Shown here one piece after another: positions 12,590 to 24,529 of a stretch of 64,000 nucleotides of DNA. Every line of letters begins with the position of its first letter. The first letter of the stretch is position 1. Made by a program: the position numbers and the translations under genes. This stretch comes from Melampsora larici-populina 98AG31 (taxonomy: Eukaryota > Basidiomycota > Pucciniomycetes > Pucciniales > Melampsoraceae). The DNA lies in NCBI RefSeq assembly GCF_000204055.1, contig NW_006768830.1:318634-382633 (forward strand). The letters run 5' to 3'. Under the pieces are notes generated by a model that had not been told where the DNA came from, did not search any database, and worked only from the letters and a program-made list of their open reading frames with translations.

Positions 12590-12690
12590 TTTGGGTCTAG
12601 GTACCTTAAGGGGCCTAATATTAAGTACGTAGGGACTTAACTTAAGTACTTAAGTACTCAACCTAAGTACTTAAGTACATAATTTAAATA
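12590..12690. repeat. ACTTAAGTACTT palindromic repeat cluster
   Basis: The palindrome ACTTAAGT and close variants occur several times within about 70 bases (12635-12700), as in CTTAAGTACTTAAGTACT and CCTAAGTACTTAAGTAC. No ORF. Confidence 0.7.
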
Positions 12691-12905
12691 CTTAAGTGCT
12701 CAAGTCTGATATTGTGGAGGGCCTCCAAGGTATTCTGGAGGCACCAAAATTTGGGTCTTGGGGCAGGCCTGGGGTTGAGACTAGCCTGGTTCAACTGTAC
12801 CCAAAATTAAGTTGTAACATTAAAAACATTATATATAGTTTATTGCCTATGAATACAGTGTAGTAACAGTATGTAACATGTAATAAAATATACCAAAACA
12901 CTTGT

Positions 12906-13472
12906 TACATATACATGTACACTTAAAACAACATGTAATATGTAATAAAACATCATTCACACCTCACACCGCGGGAATCAATAAGTTCAAAACCCCATTG
13001 AGCAAAATTGCGGTGTCCGAGTCCGCAATTCTGCTCAATTGCGGATCTAGTTCACAACTTGTTCACATTATGTTCACAAGTTTCCCTTCAGCTGTAAATG
13101 GCTTGGGTCAACTGGTCACCCTTCAACCTTCTAAGTTCTCAAACCTGAGTCTACTATGTTTACAGATTCCTCAGTCATCAAATCTGGATTTGGCAAAGTA
13201 AATTGAGGCTATGTCCTTGCTCTGAAAGGGGCCTTTGTACATGTAGGCCGTGTGTATATGTTTACATAGGCTTAGCTGGGGAACTCGAGGAAAGCTTGTG
13301 AACGTAATGCAAACGAGTTGTGAACTAGATCCACGATTGAGTGGAATTGCGGACTCGGACACCGCAATTTCGCTCAATCAGGTCTTGAACTTATTAATTC
13401 CCCCGGTGTCATAACTCAGTGTCAAAAGTTAAAATGCTTATATTACATATTACACATCACATGTATATGTAA
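12906..13472. mobile_element. foldback MITE with long imperfect inverted arms
   Basis: The left arm (about 12906-13090) and right arm (about 13270-13472) are inverted copies. Matching blocks include TTGCGGTGTCCGAGTCCGCA with its complement near 13341-13370, and the GGATCTAGTTCACAAC block. Outer parts (TACATATACATGT) also pair. Arms are about 180-200 bp at roughly 85 % identity by eye. No ORF and no clear target duplication. Small foldback or MITE-type element, superfamily undecided. Confidence 0.7.
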
Positions 13473-14297
13473 TTAAGTATCACTAGTGATGATCATAACA
13501 TCTAGTGATGATTGACCCTGAACCAATGTAGCAATAGAGACAAATATCACTACAGTTAGGTTTAGAGAGGAGAGTATATAAACCCCTCCTCTCTTAGCCT
13601 TCAGAGATTTCCCCCAAGCATTTTCTTCAAAGTTCATTTGAAGTACATAATCAAAAGTCTTATAATTATGAGACTAGTTGTGAGGGTAGGGGACTCTTCG
13701 GGAGTACTCTAGGCTCACTAAAGATGGTAAATAGGTAATGGAGTAATATAATTCAGGTCTTTATTTCAAATATGTAGTAATTACAATTTGAAAAGAATAA
13801 AATTTAAAAGGAACCAATGTCAGTCTGTTTGGACAAATCCAGACAGACTACAGTTAGTTGACTCCACAAAAGGAGATTTCAATTATAATATAAGTATTAT
13901 AATAAACGGAAGCTGGATCCAAGGCTTCCCTTCAATCTTCTAATTGACAGATTTAAGAGTGAGGTAAAGATCACTAGACTGGTTGTTCTTAAAGTCACCG
14001 ACTTGGGGTTGTTCTACAGTCACAAACCTGTGTTCTCCCTAAGGTCACTAGCCTGGGGTTGTTCTTAAAGTCAACAACTTATCTATTTGCAGTCCACAAG
14101 AAAACCATGTAGATGCTGGGCAGATTACGCCTACATGGGTGTTTCCCACAAAAAAGCGCCTACATTTTTGATTTAGGCACTGGAAACCATCAACAATGAC
14201 GCCTACATTTTAAAAAACCCATGTAGGTGTCATTTGGTTACACCTACATTCAAAAACTGAAATGTAGGCGCTCAAAAATAGCGCCTGCATGGGAAAT

Positions 14298-15543
14298 TCA
14301 ATTGATGCATGACTAGCCGATGGATTCAAACCGTGAAATGCTTCTTCAAGTTGCTCAATAGAAGGTTTGTCATTGAGGACAGTTGCTGAAGCCAATGTAA
14401 CTTTTAAATCCTTAGGAGGTTCATCAGACCATTGACCCATCTTGACTCGCTGTTCAATCCATTTGTGCTTGTTTCCAGGTCTCTTAAAACACTGCTTTGC
14501 ATTATGGTTGGTACTGACACCACAATTCTTCGTGCATTTATTTTGAAACTTGTTTTGATAAGTTGATTTTGATACTGCACTAACTTTGGGAGATTGATGG
14601 ACTACATTAGACTGATGTGGAATTTGAGGAGTCCTAGTTATCATTGCTACAGCATGAAGTCTACTCTCCAATTCAGTCACCACCTCATCATATTTAAATA
14701 CTGATACATTTGATTGCTATGTCTTTTGCATCTTGAAAATAATTGTTATTCAAAGACATCAGAAGTTTTCTACCAAGATCCTCCTTGGACATCTTTCCTC
14801 CCACATTTTTATATTTGGTAACCGCAATTTGAAAGTTATCAATGTGATTTAATAATGGTGAGTTTGCTGGTTGAATCAATAAATTTATCAATCATTCAAG
14901 GAGTAATCTGAGTTCTTCTGATCTATCTGGATGATGTAAGTTCACCACATTCCATAATTTCACAGGTAAGTTTTGAGTTTCAGGTCTGTCATCAGTATAT
15001 TTGTAATCTTAGGTTCAAATCTCAATCCGTTTACATCATCCATAGATCCCAACATCCATGATGTAATGCAAGCTCGGCATACCTCATTGCTTAGTTGAGC
15101 ATCATTAATTTTTAATTCATCCGCTTTGAGATAATCAGCTAAAAATGAAGAGTTCAATTCACTATGTATGTATGATGACCATACGGTAAAGCTTTCTTCT
15201 GTTAAGAGTTTTCTTGATAGTTTGTTTAGTGCTTGACTTTAATTTATAGCTTGTTGCCTATTACTCATTTGATTATTTGGTGCTGTCATAGTTGATGATG
15301 ATTTCTTAGATGATATAGTTGGATTGGATGATTCAGGATTAGAATTGAGTGTGTTAGGATTAGATTCCGATTTGGACATAGAAGGATTAATTAACTCTGA
15401 ATTCTCAATAGATGGTGGTATAAGTGATGATGGAATGTCTTTTGCTGTTTTGTCTCAGTCTCTAGAAGATGAATTGCTTTCTGGATTTGATGGTGTAGAT
15501 TGTGCAAAAAAATTATCTTGATTTGAACTCATTCAGCTGTTTG
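14298..15543 (-). pseudogene. decayed copia-type gag
   Basis: Reading down the minus strand from about 15532 (MSSNQDNFFAQSTPSNPES) the frame is broken by several stops but keeps gag blocks: VCRACITSWMLGSMDD, GGKMSKEDLGRKLLMSLNNN, a knuckle CTKNCGVSTNHNAKQC and CFKRPGN, then PSIEQLEEAFHGL. The same blocks in the same order occur in the intact gag at 55177-56151 (SCLVSWMLSNMDEE, AELGRKLLGSLNQ, CFKRPGN, PTIAELEALFNRM). No protease, integrase or RT follows. The 3' end runs straight into the GCGCCTACAT repeat, so the element is truncated there. Confidence 0.7.
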
Positions 15544-15578
15544 ATTTAATCAATCTAGATATGTCTCTTGCTACCACA

Positions 15579-16115
15579 TGAATGTCTGAGTGTCTTGGAA
15601 TCAAGCCTGATAACTGTGAGTTTGAGGTCTAAGAGCATACACAATAGCACGTTGAGAAACAAGTCCTACACAATATCTAATAAGAAAGGTTCTGACCTAA
15701 AACAAGCCACAATTTAATTAGAAAGATAAAAGATGATAGAAAGAAACTATTAGATGTACCCAGATATTGATTAGTATAAGTTATCTTTAATTTGATAACT
15801 GATCTCTGGGGGGTAAAAGAGACAAGAATCTATAGTGAATGAAACATAACAAACATGAAAAGAAACATTAATATGATTAATTCAAGAATAAGAAATTGAA
15901 ATGTAAGTACTTCTCTTTCCAAAGATGAGGAAAGAGAAGTACAATTTTGTGATTAACAGAGCTATTAGTATAGAGTGTCTTTTGAGTTGATTGGGGTAAA
16001 TATGTTGTAAACTATTCTTCAATGGTTTATCTCAATTAAGTCGCCTGCACTTTTCACATGTCCTCTATCATTTTCAATTCCACATTTCTCCTTCAGTTGA
16101 TTGCACATTTCAACA
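15579..16115 (-). repeat. LTR of the decayed gag-only element
   Basis: On the minus strand this begins TGTTGAAATG and ends ACATTCA, followed after two bases by TGGTAGCAAGAG, almost the same primer-binding sequence as in the element at 54.6 kb (TGGTAGCGAGAG). It is the 5' LTR relative to the gag. The matching 3' LTR is missing. Confidence 0.65.
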
Positions 16116-16282
16116 TTACGCCTACATTTCAAAAATGAGTGCCTAGATTCAATTTTCAGCTCAAATGATTGCCTACATGCAGTCTTGCATATGTAGGCAC
16201 TACAAATCCAGCACCCACAACTCCGGACTGGTCTTACGGGTAATGAAGAACAATTTTTAAGTCAAAATGAGAGTATTGGAAG

Positions 16283-16575
16283 ATGGAAAGAGCAGTAAAT
16301 TATTTCAACTCCAAACTGCTATTTACATCTTCTGATACACTCACTTTGGAGTTGAAAAGAGTGTATTCATCTTCCAATATGCTCAACTGCTTTTTCTGTC
16401 TTCCAAAACACTCATTTCAACTCCAAACTATCATTTTTGTTTTCCAATGCACTCATTTTGACTCTGAACTGCCTTTTACATCTTCCAATACACTCATTCC
16501 AACTCCGAAGTGCCTTTTCCGTCTTCTGATACCCTCATTTTGACTCTGAGATGCTTTTTCTGTCTTCCGATGTAG
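16283..16575. repeat. tandem repeat of about 55 bp
   Basis: About five imperfect units containing TGTCTTCCAATACACTCATT and CAACTCCAAACTG-like blocks. A related stretch sits in the right arm at about 22205-22262. Confidence 0.7.
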
Positions 16576-17695
16576 TATTTAAAGCTCAACAAGAGCTTTA
16601 AAACACCTAAGGAGGGATGATCTACTACATGTAATATAGTAGAAGTTGCCTATAGACTGCCTTCTTCAAAGAAACCAGCCCAAGGGCACTTGCTGACCAC
16701 TTTGCGAGAACAGAGAAATGTTCTCAATACTGTTGTAAGTATTATTCCAGATTGTAAGCGCAAAAAAGTCCACAAACAATGTTTATTACTAGCAATACTG
16801 TTGTAAGTGTTATTCCCAAAAATACTTATAGTCTTTAACACACGTAAATAAATTTCTCCTTGCTTTGAAGGGGCGGATTTAAGTGATCTTGGTACGAATG
16901 TAGTAAATAAATGATGATTTATAACACTACAACAAAGGTATAAGATGCATAAAAGGGAACAACTATCCCAAAACCGTCCATGAGTACTTATATCCACATG
17001 TAACAACCACTACAACAGTCAACAGCCTCAAAAAAGAACCCTAAAAACTATATGATGACACAATGAAATGATCATGTTACTAATGTATCATGTAATTTAC
17101 ACAGCCAAAAGTGATCAATGATGCAATGATTTAATGTACAGCACTTCTTATGATGAATACAGGTGATTTTTTCCTTGTAAACTAGCTGCAAACCAATTTT
17201 TGAGATTACAAACTTTTTCAGATGGGGTCCAATTTTGGATTACTAAAGTGCATCTTGTAGAACTTGTGATACTGATCAATGAATGGTGCCATGTCAAGTA
17301 TTTCTGATGGGTGATGAATGAGCTATTGAGTTGTGAAGTTAAGGTTTTTGGTGTTAGATGTGTACTTGTGATTGTAAATTCCAAGTTCACACCAATTTCT
17401 TATTTCCCTTGTAACTTTGTTCATGCACCTCCGCTACTAGTGATTTAAAGTTTGTAACTTATGTAATCTACTCGTACGCGTTGAATGAGCTATCTACCAT
17501 CACAATCTGACGTCATTTAACATATGTAATTAGCTAAAAACCTTCATTTTCAACAAAATTCACCCATTTTTACTACTTTTCACAGCTGCTACTCCTTTTT
17601 TTCTTACTCGTGTAATATGACATCATCTTCTATAACCTTGAAAATCCCAGAAAATCCTCTTGGCAACCTTAAATACTGCTACTACCACCTTTACA
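16576..17695. other. AT-rich spacer inside the inverted-arm structure
   Basis: Contains a perfect 10-bp hairpin, TTTAAAGCTC / GAGCTTTAAA, at about 16577-16601. No recognisable gene; an open minus frame at 16650-17006 has no known domain. Confidence 0.4.
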
Positions 17696-20600
17696 CAACA
17701 CGCAAACCCTCCCGCCGGGGACTGCGACTGCGCTGCGACTGCGCGGCGGTCGAGCCGCTGTCGCAGTGAGCCGGACAGACCCTGAGGTGCGACCGGGCCG
17801 CCGTGCGGGTTTGCCTGTGGTTTTACCGGGCCGCTGTTGCAGTGAAAGCACCGCAGGGGGTACCCTGCAACGCAGGGATACCCCTGTTCACCTATCTCAC
17901 ATCTGTTCGAAGTCTCAAATCACTGACGAATTGGACCAAATTGGTACCAATTGGGTCAATCATTCTCAGCTCCTGCGTCCATTTACGTTGATTGCCGACT
18001 CACCATGTATTGGTTTATAATGTAAGTTTCACTTTTTAAGTCTTCCGTGTTTTTATTTTCTCGCTTCATCTATCTAATTTTCATCCATCTGACTGATATT
18101 CATTATTTCGATATTCATTAATAATTCTGTCATGTACGCCTCAACTTCATCCAGTTCAACTTCAAATCTTGGTTTGTTATCACCGACTTTGTCTTGCTCA
18201 TTACGACAGCGTTCCGTCTCTCAACCGTCACCTGGGTTCGTGCGCACCTCACCTGATTCTTGGCGTTCAGCTACGCGGGACGAAGTCAGTTCAACTTCAG
18301 TGAATCGTACTGCTACACCTTCTAGCAACTTAGTATCGCCAAATGCATCAAAGACATCTCCCATCAATAAGAAACGAAAGTCAGTACGTCTGACTCCCAC
18401 GAAAAAGGCATCCAAGAAGACCAAGTTGACAACCTCACAGGTCAGATTTTTTCAAACGACATACTTTATCCACCCGCATCAGTGTAACTGACTTTACTTA
18501 CTTGATTTTTCCATCAAAAAGGTATCAAAGAAAACCAAGCCTAAGGGAACAAATTCCAATGTTCGATTTATTTATGCATTACAACTTACATCCAATAGCT
18601 GATTAACTACTTTGGCAATTATATCAGGTCCCTACTGTGGTCAATGTAGACCAGGATTCGTCTTCGGATAACAACAAAACTAATACGCACAATAAAACGG
18701 GCAACAAAGGGGATGTCAAGTTTCTCCTTTCTTATTTTGGAGCACCAAAGCATAAGCCAGGCGAGGTAAGTTCCTTCCATTTTTACCCTACTGACTGATG
18801 TTCTACAACAAACTGATTCTACTGTTCCACAGACTGGTACATTCAAGCGACTGTACCCTTGTCTCTGGTGTAGTGAATGGTTCACTCGGGGTGTCAGGAC
18901 TAATTCAAATCTATACGGTCACCGAGATGGAGAGCCGGGTCGCACTCCTTGTGAAGGTCGTAAGAGGGCAATAAAGTCAGGTATGAAGCTTCCACCTACC
19001 TATCAAGAACTCCAGAAAGCTTCAATCGCCGAAACTGCCGGAGGTCAAATGATGGATGCGTTCATGAAGAGGACTTCATTCTCGGTTGAAATACTCAACG
19101 TCCTCCTGGTCATATGGATTGTTTGACACGCCATTGCATGGCGTCGTTTTTCGGACTTAACCCTACGAGCCGCTTCCAAACTGTCTAACCCAGGAGCCGA
19201 TATGCAATCTCCTACCTGGGCTGCTCAAACAGCAAAAAAACTCTACAAATCAATGCATTCGGTGGTATTACATAAGGTATCAGTAAGTTACAAAACATTC
19301 TTAAAATAAAGATTAAATCCAAACTCATCAAATCTTCAACCTTCTAGACTAACACAAGCCGCATATGGCTTGTCCATGACGTGTGGACTACCAAAGGTAA
19401 CCGCCACGCTTTCATCGCGTTAATTGCCTGCTATGTCGATGAAAATTTTCGCTTTCAACGAGTTCTCTTGACTCTCAAGATGGTATCTTGGAACCATTAT
19501 GGCGCGCTTTTAGCACGCCCTATTGCGAGGTATTTGATTCGTCACAATCTGCATACAAAAATAAGTTTCCCTTCTTTTAAATGAAAAAACATTGATAAAA
19601 AGCTGATAAAATTCTGATACTTACGTTCTTGGCCAGACTACTGACTCTGGATCGAATAATCTCACCATGGCTTCCGAGATGGAGACACTGTTTGCGGGTG
19701 CAGAATCCCCCGTCAAATGGGATAGCAGCAAATTCCATGCTCGCTGCTACTGCCATAAACTGGCCCTTGTGGTGAAGGCAGGACTTAAAGCACTATCAAT
19801 TGAATCCGGACACTCCAAACCAACCACCAAATCAATAAATCCATTCCCAATTCCAACAATCCAGCTCAACAACAGAGCTGATCAGGTTGACATCGATTCA
19901 GACGATTGTGATGTAGACGATCCTCTAGACGAGACTGATGAAGGCTTGAGAGATCTTGAGCCTGAGTTTTGCTCAGGTGTAAAATCCACCGCTGAAAAGC
20001 ATCAAGGTAATGTATTTGCTTCAGCAATTTCCAAAGTATGTACAATCTTTTCATTCAATCATTCATCTTCAGAAAAATTGATCACCTAATGTCTTGTTTC
20101 AGGTTGATTATGTAAGCAAAAAAATTGCAGGATCACACTCACGTCGCCTCGAATTCAAAGGGCTTGTGAAGGAGGCTGGAATGGATTATCGAACACCTAT
20201 TGCCGGCTATGGTATCCGGTGGAATGTTATCTACGATTCACGCACCCGAATGTGCGCGGCACAAGAGGTGAGTGATACTTTTGTCTTCATCGTCTATCAT
20301 TTGTAAGATTGATTGATCTGTGTGTCTTTCAATCAGATTGTTAACAAGATGTTGACAACTGATCGCAAGGGAGGCCAATTTTTTAAAGGAACCCTTATTC
20401 ACGCTGACGAATGGGAAGCGATTGAGGCACTCAATCACATACTAGAGGTATGGTATTGGTCTCCGCTTTCTACTTATCTATTGAGTAAGTTTATTAACAT
20501 TTCTTTGGTGATTTTGACAGATCTTCGTAGTGGGGACGAAACGTATGGAGGGAGACTTTTCCTCTGGTGCCCTCGTGCTTGTTGAGTATAATCACATCAA

Positions 20601-21753
20601 GAAGTCACTTGCCGAAGCTCGATCCAAAACACCTTACCATCCCCTCAAAGATATGATCATTGTCATGCAAGACCAACTTGAGACTTACCTTGAAGAATCT
20701 TTAGAGTGTGATGCGTTGATACTTGCAACAATCTTGCACCCTCGATATCGTTTGGCTTTTTTTAATAAAATATATCCGGAGCACAAAGATTGTGCCAATT
20801 CTTTGATTACAGATGCTTTTGCGCGAAAGTTGAAGGAATCGCCTGAAGAAGTCTTGTTACCACAAGTCGACCAACAAACTGGAGTGGCAGACGATGATGA
20901 TGGATTTGATGATTTTACCAGTGGCGCTAATCAGAAGGACAGTGTGAAAGCGCAAGAAGCCAAACTCAAAGCTTACTTGATGGGCCAGCGCGAATTCGAT
21001 AAAAGTAAGAGTCCGCTAGACTTGTGGCAAGTAAGTCATAAGCTATATTAAGTTTTCTTATATCAATATCGTCGTAATTGATCTTAATGGCTTGCTGGTT
21101 TCTCCCAATAGGCAAACCAGGTACTCTTTCCAGTACTTGCCTCGTTTTCAAGGGATTATCTTGCTGTCACAGGCAGCACCTGTTGTGCTGAGCGCGTTTT
21201 CTCTTCTGCAGCTGATGTTGCCACAACTGATCGAGGTGGCCTGCTTCCACCAACGATATCACGACTTGTTTGTTCTCGCGAGTGGCTGAAGGACGAGGTA
21301 CAGCCTGAAGGTGAATTTGGGGAAGCAGTGGTTTATCTTAAATGGTATGAGGAAAATGAAGTAAAGAAACAAAAAAAAATCACAATTGTGTAGTTTTTCT
21401 CTCTAGTAATAGTATAGTTCACCACTCGAATTTTCTATAGTTATATTTTATGTTTTAGTTATACTTTCTTTGATGCAATGCGTATCATACTTCTTTTGTT
21501 TTCTCAAGATATGATTTCTCTCGCCTTACACGGCATTTCAGCGCTGCACACAGTGGCCTGCGGTGCGCTGCGATTTTTTTCACAACGCGGCGGCCTGCGA
21601 TGTGCTGCGATTTTTTTTTGCACATTGCTTTCTCAGCAAGATTTTGGGTGGCTGCGACTGCGCTGCGATGGCGTCAAGACGACGCTGCGGTAAATCACAG
21701 CGTCGTCGCAGTCAGGCAGGTGCTGCGGGCCGCGACGGCGCGTTTGCGTGTTG
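17696..21753 (+). mobile_element. hAT DNA transposon, nearly complete
   Basis: The ends are inverted: CAACACGCAAAC at 17696 and GTTTGCGTGTTG ending at 21753. CTTTACA flanks both sides (17689-17695 and 21754-21760), seven bases of the 8-bp duplication expected for hAT. Both subterminal regions carry GC-rich CTGCGACTGCGCTGCGA-like motifs, quite unlike the AT-rich surroundings and probably transposase-binding sites. It encodes one multi-exon transposase that is intact apart from one stop codon. It lies inside the 13.7-23.2 kb structure, so it inserted later. Confidence 0.85.
18132..21393 (+). pseudogene. hAT transposase with a single nonsense codon
   Basis: Exons separated by short introns encode, in order: a Ser/Thr-rich, Lys-rich N-terminus (18132-18440); a BED-like zinc finger (LYPCLWCSEWFTRG...NLYGHRDG, about 18850-18930); the RNase H-like core with VHDVWTTKGNRHAF (about 19370), TTDSGSNN (about 19637) and FHARCYCHKLALVV; a long helical insertion with an acidic Asp-rich segment; and the hATC dimerisation block (SPLDLWQ, then TGSTCCAERVFSSAAD, about 21010-21250). 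The stop codon TAG is at 21391-21393. Within the exon encoding FMKRTSFSVEILNV the frame stays open on both sides of a TGA at 19124-19126 (VIWIV, stop, HAIAWRRFSDLTL). This looks like a CGA (Arg) codon changed to TGA. Exon limits are partly inferred. As read, the copy makes no full transposase. Confidence 0.8.
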
Positions 21754-21760
21754 CTTTACA

Positions 21761-22199
21761 TATGTAATTTACACGTCTAACCCTTGTTTACCATCCTTGA
21801 AAAAGTACCTTCCTCCTAATAACTTCTGTTTCTCCTTATCAACTTTCATGATTAAAATTGTTACAGTATAATATAATGTCTTTTTTCATATTATAACCTC
21901 ATAAAACCCATAAACCTAATATTACTACCCTAAAAACCATTTCCAACCTATATACCTATATTTTTGCATTTTTCTTATCTTTTTCTTTTCTGTCTTTTTG
22001 TGATAACTTTGTCAGTAAACTATAAGGAGATTAAGAATATATTTGAAACGTGATGACATAAACTTGACCCAATAACCACAAATAAGCCTAAAAGAGCTTC
22101 AATTGATCTGAAAACCCCCATTTTGTATTTCCTGCTGCACTGAAGTTTTCTAATAACTTGGTAAACTGATAATGATTAATTTTTTTGATTGATCCCATA
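21761..22199. other. AT-rich spacer
   Basis: Between the hAT end and the right inverted arm. No feature recognised. Confidence 0.4.
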
Positions 22200-22329
22200 A
22201 ATAGATCACCACACCGATACACTCATTTCAACTCTAAACTACTATTTCTGTCTTCCAATACTCTGATTTTGAGGTGCTCAAAAATTGTTCTCCATTACCT
22301 GTCAGACCAGTCTGGAGTTGTAGGTGCTG

Positions 22330-22600
22330 GATTTGTAGCGCCTACATATGCAAGACTGCATGTAGGCGCTTATTTGGGCTGGAAATTGAATGTAGGCACT
22401 CATTTTGCAGCGCCTACATTGGATGTCCCATGGAGGCGCTCAAAAATTACACCTACATTCTGAAATTTTGAATTTAGGTGTAACCAAATGACGCCTACAT
22501 GGGTTTTTTAACATGTACATGTCATTTTGGATGGTTTTGAGTGCCTAAATCATAAATGCAGGCGCTTTTTTGTGGGAAAAACCCATGTAGGCGCTGTTTG
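22330..22600. repeat. cluster of GCGCCTACAT motifs, both orientations
   Basis: At least eight copies or near copies of GCGCCTACAT / ATGTAGGCGC in 270 bp. One perfect 10-bp inverted pair is at 22338-22347 and 22360-22369. The mirror cluster lies at 14130-14290 and 16116-16205. Confidence 0.8.
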
Positions 22601-23461
22601 GGCAGCGCGTACGTGGTTTTCTTGCGGGCTGCAAATCGCAATGGCCTTTTATATTACAAGTTAGTTTTGGGTACATATATATGTACTCAGGGCTGAGACT
22701 AGTGATTAACCTCATGTCTTTAAAGTAGATTCCTGACTAAAAAATCAAGTAATTTCATTCTTCATCCCTTGGATCCTCTGCTTGCCCTAAGTAGAACTAT
22801 TTTCAGGTTAGTCACCTTCAGAACAACTACAGGTTAGTGAACTACATCATCTCCAGGTTAGTGACCTCTTGAACAACTACAAGTTGGTGACTTCATAACA
22901 ACCAGATTAGTGACCTCCACATCACTCTTCAATCAGTTAATTTGAAGATTGAAGGAGATTCTTAAATCCAGCTTTCATAATTATAATCTCCTTTTTAGGA
23001 GTCATTTAACTGTAGCCTGTCCAGATTTATCCAAGCATACCAGTCCTCTTTTCCTCTATCTTTTCCTTCTTTGTAATTATATTGTAATTGCATTATATTT
23101 GAAATATATATATGATTATTTAAAAATTATAAACCCACCTAGCCATCTTTAGTGAGCATTGAGTACTCTTTTGAATACCCAACCCTCACAGTAAGGGGGT
23201 TTGAAAGTTTTGTTGCTCTTGTAGATTGGGCATCCAGGGAATCACACTTGACCCAATGTTTGAAGTGCTGAGTCTTCAATGAAATGGAATATGAAGAATC
23301 TGGAGCAGTTCTCTGATTATTGGGTTTGTGTTCTGTCCAGATGCTTCAGTCTATCTGCTTTACGTTAAGTCAACTGTTGTAATATATTGTGTGTAAATTG
23401 CCTGGAAAGGTGATTGAAATTTGGAAAAAAGCATACAGATATTCCGTGTTGTTGCCCGGTA

Positions 23462-23929
23462 CAGTCAACTCTTGATGTAAGCATATCGACCGTCAACAGA
23501 TTTGCTGTGCTTACATCGAGCGATGCATAATCACAAAGTAAGCATAATTCAAGTTTTGCCCTTTTTTGGCTTGAATTATGCGTTTATGGTGAGAATGGGC
23601 CCCCGGCACGCAAATATAAGCCCCGCTTTGAGCGGGGCGGAGCCAGCCCGGCCCCGCCGAGTCAATATGGTACTGCCCAGCAGTCGGACTTACCACACAA
23701 ATAATCACCATAAAAGCATATTTTTCCTCTCCTGTGAGATTTATGCTTGTATACACAGAGAAAAACTCGCGATAAGAGCATATTTTTGCCAATCTTATGC
23801 TTTAATCATTATGCATCAAGCAATTTGATTTTGGCGGAGCACTCACGTATACCAAAAAAAATTGCGCGGCAACCCTTGCTTACATCGCGATATGCATACA
23901 TGGGGCTTGCTTATATCAAGAGTTGACTG
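23462..23929. mobile_element. pogo/Tigger-like MITE, TSD TA
   Basis: The ends read CAGTCAACTCTTGATGTAAG and, on the minus strand, CAGTCAACTCTTGATATAAG, flanked by TA on both sides (23460-23461 and 23930-23931). A TA duplication and CAGT...CTC-TATA-like ends resemble pogo/Tigger elements of the Tc1/mariner superfamily. The interior is non-coding and holds two hairpins, one around GCATAATTCAAG / CTTGAATTATGC (23541-23583) and a GC-rich one (GCCCCGC / GCGGGGC, about 23620-23637). Confidence 0.75.
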
Positions 23930-23931
23930 TA

Positions 23932-24529
23932 CTGTCCTTGCATGTTGATAGATGTCTGAAGTCAAGGGCAAAGACAACCTGCGTATCAAATGCAGATTTA
24001 CACCACCAAAGGGTTTGATAGAGTGAAACATTGAGACTGTTTATACACTCAATTGACAAAAGCTTGCTTAATTCTGCCTGTGGAACTCAAGCAAATTGAC
24101 AGGAAATTTGTTGCAAGCTTTTCTTAAATGACTGTGTATAAAATATCGGTTCAAGTAGGTAGGTTGCAGGAGATTTTACCTGTTGCAGGCATGCCCACAT
24201 AATTGCTAGTTTGCCAAATATGTGGAAGTCTCTCACTACCCTTCTTTATCATGAGGTAATAAAAGAATCCAACCAAAGACCAAGAGCATTGGCACCTATT
24301 GTAGTCCAGATTTAAGTTCTATGATGGTATGGTGATGTTCTGTTTTGAGGAGGAACGAGGAATAACATCCGTCCACGAGCCAGGAGCTTGAGAGAGAAAA
24401 CCTAGCTAGGTTTAGAAGAGTCTCTAGCAGCCCTGATGACAAACAGCCATGAGATGACTTCCTGTGCTCTGACCTACAAAGACTCGCTTCAGGCACTGAC
24501 GTCATTCCAGGCACCACCTAAGATGAGGT
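23932..24529. other. intergenic, no gene recognised
   Basis: Mixed sequence without a recognisable ORF. Confidence 0.35.

Larger units (their letters stand above)
13679..23190. mobile_element. 9.5-kb structure with long inverted arms and nested insertions
   Basis: The left end reads TGTGAGGGTAGGGGACTC and the right end, on the minus strand, TGTGAGGGTTGGG. Both continue through GCTCACTAAAGATGG into about 1 kb of homologous sequence in opposite orientation (left arm 13679-14297 plus 16116-16340, right arm about 22200-23190). Each arm has a minisatellite of about 35 bp (GGTTAGTGACCT...AACAACTAC and variants) and a cluster of GCGCCTACAT or ATGTAGGCGC motifs. The left arm is split by the gag element 14298-16115, and the interior holds the hAT 17696-21753. 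This could be one large DNA transposon with subterminal repeats, as in CACTA-like elements, or two head-to-head copies of a smaller repeat. No target duplication was found. Confidence 0.55.

Noticed and set aside
13679..16115. Interpretation of the inverted arms as the two LTRs of one copia element
   Set aside because: The arms are inverted, not direct, and the gag lies in its own element with its own LTR at 15579-16115 and a separate primer-binding site.
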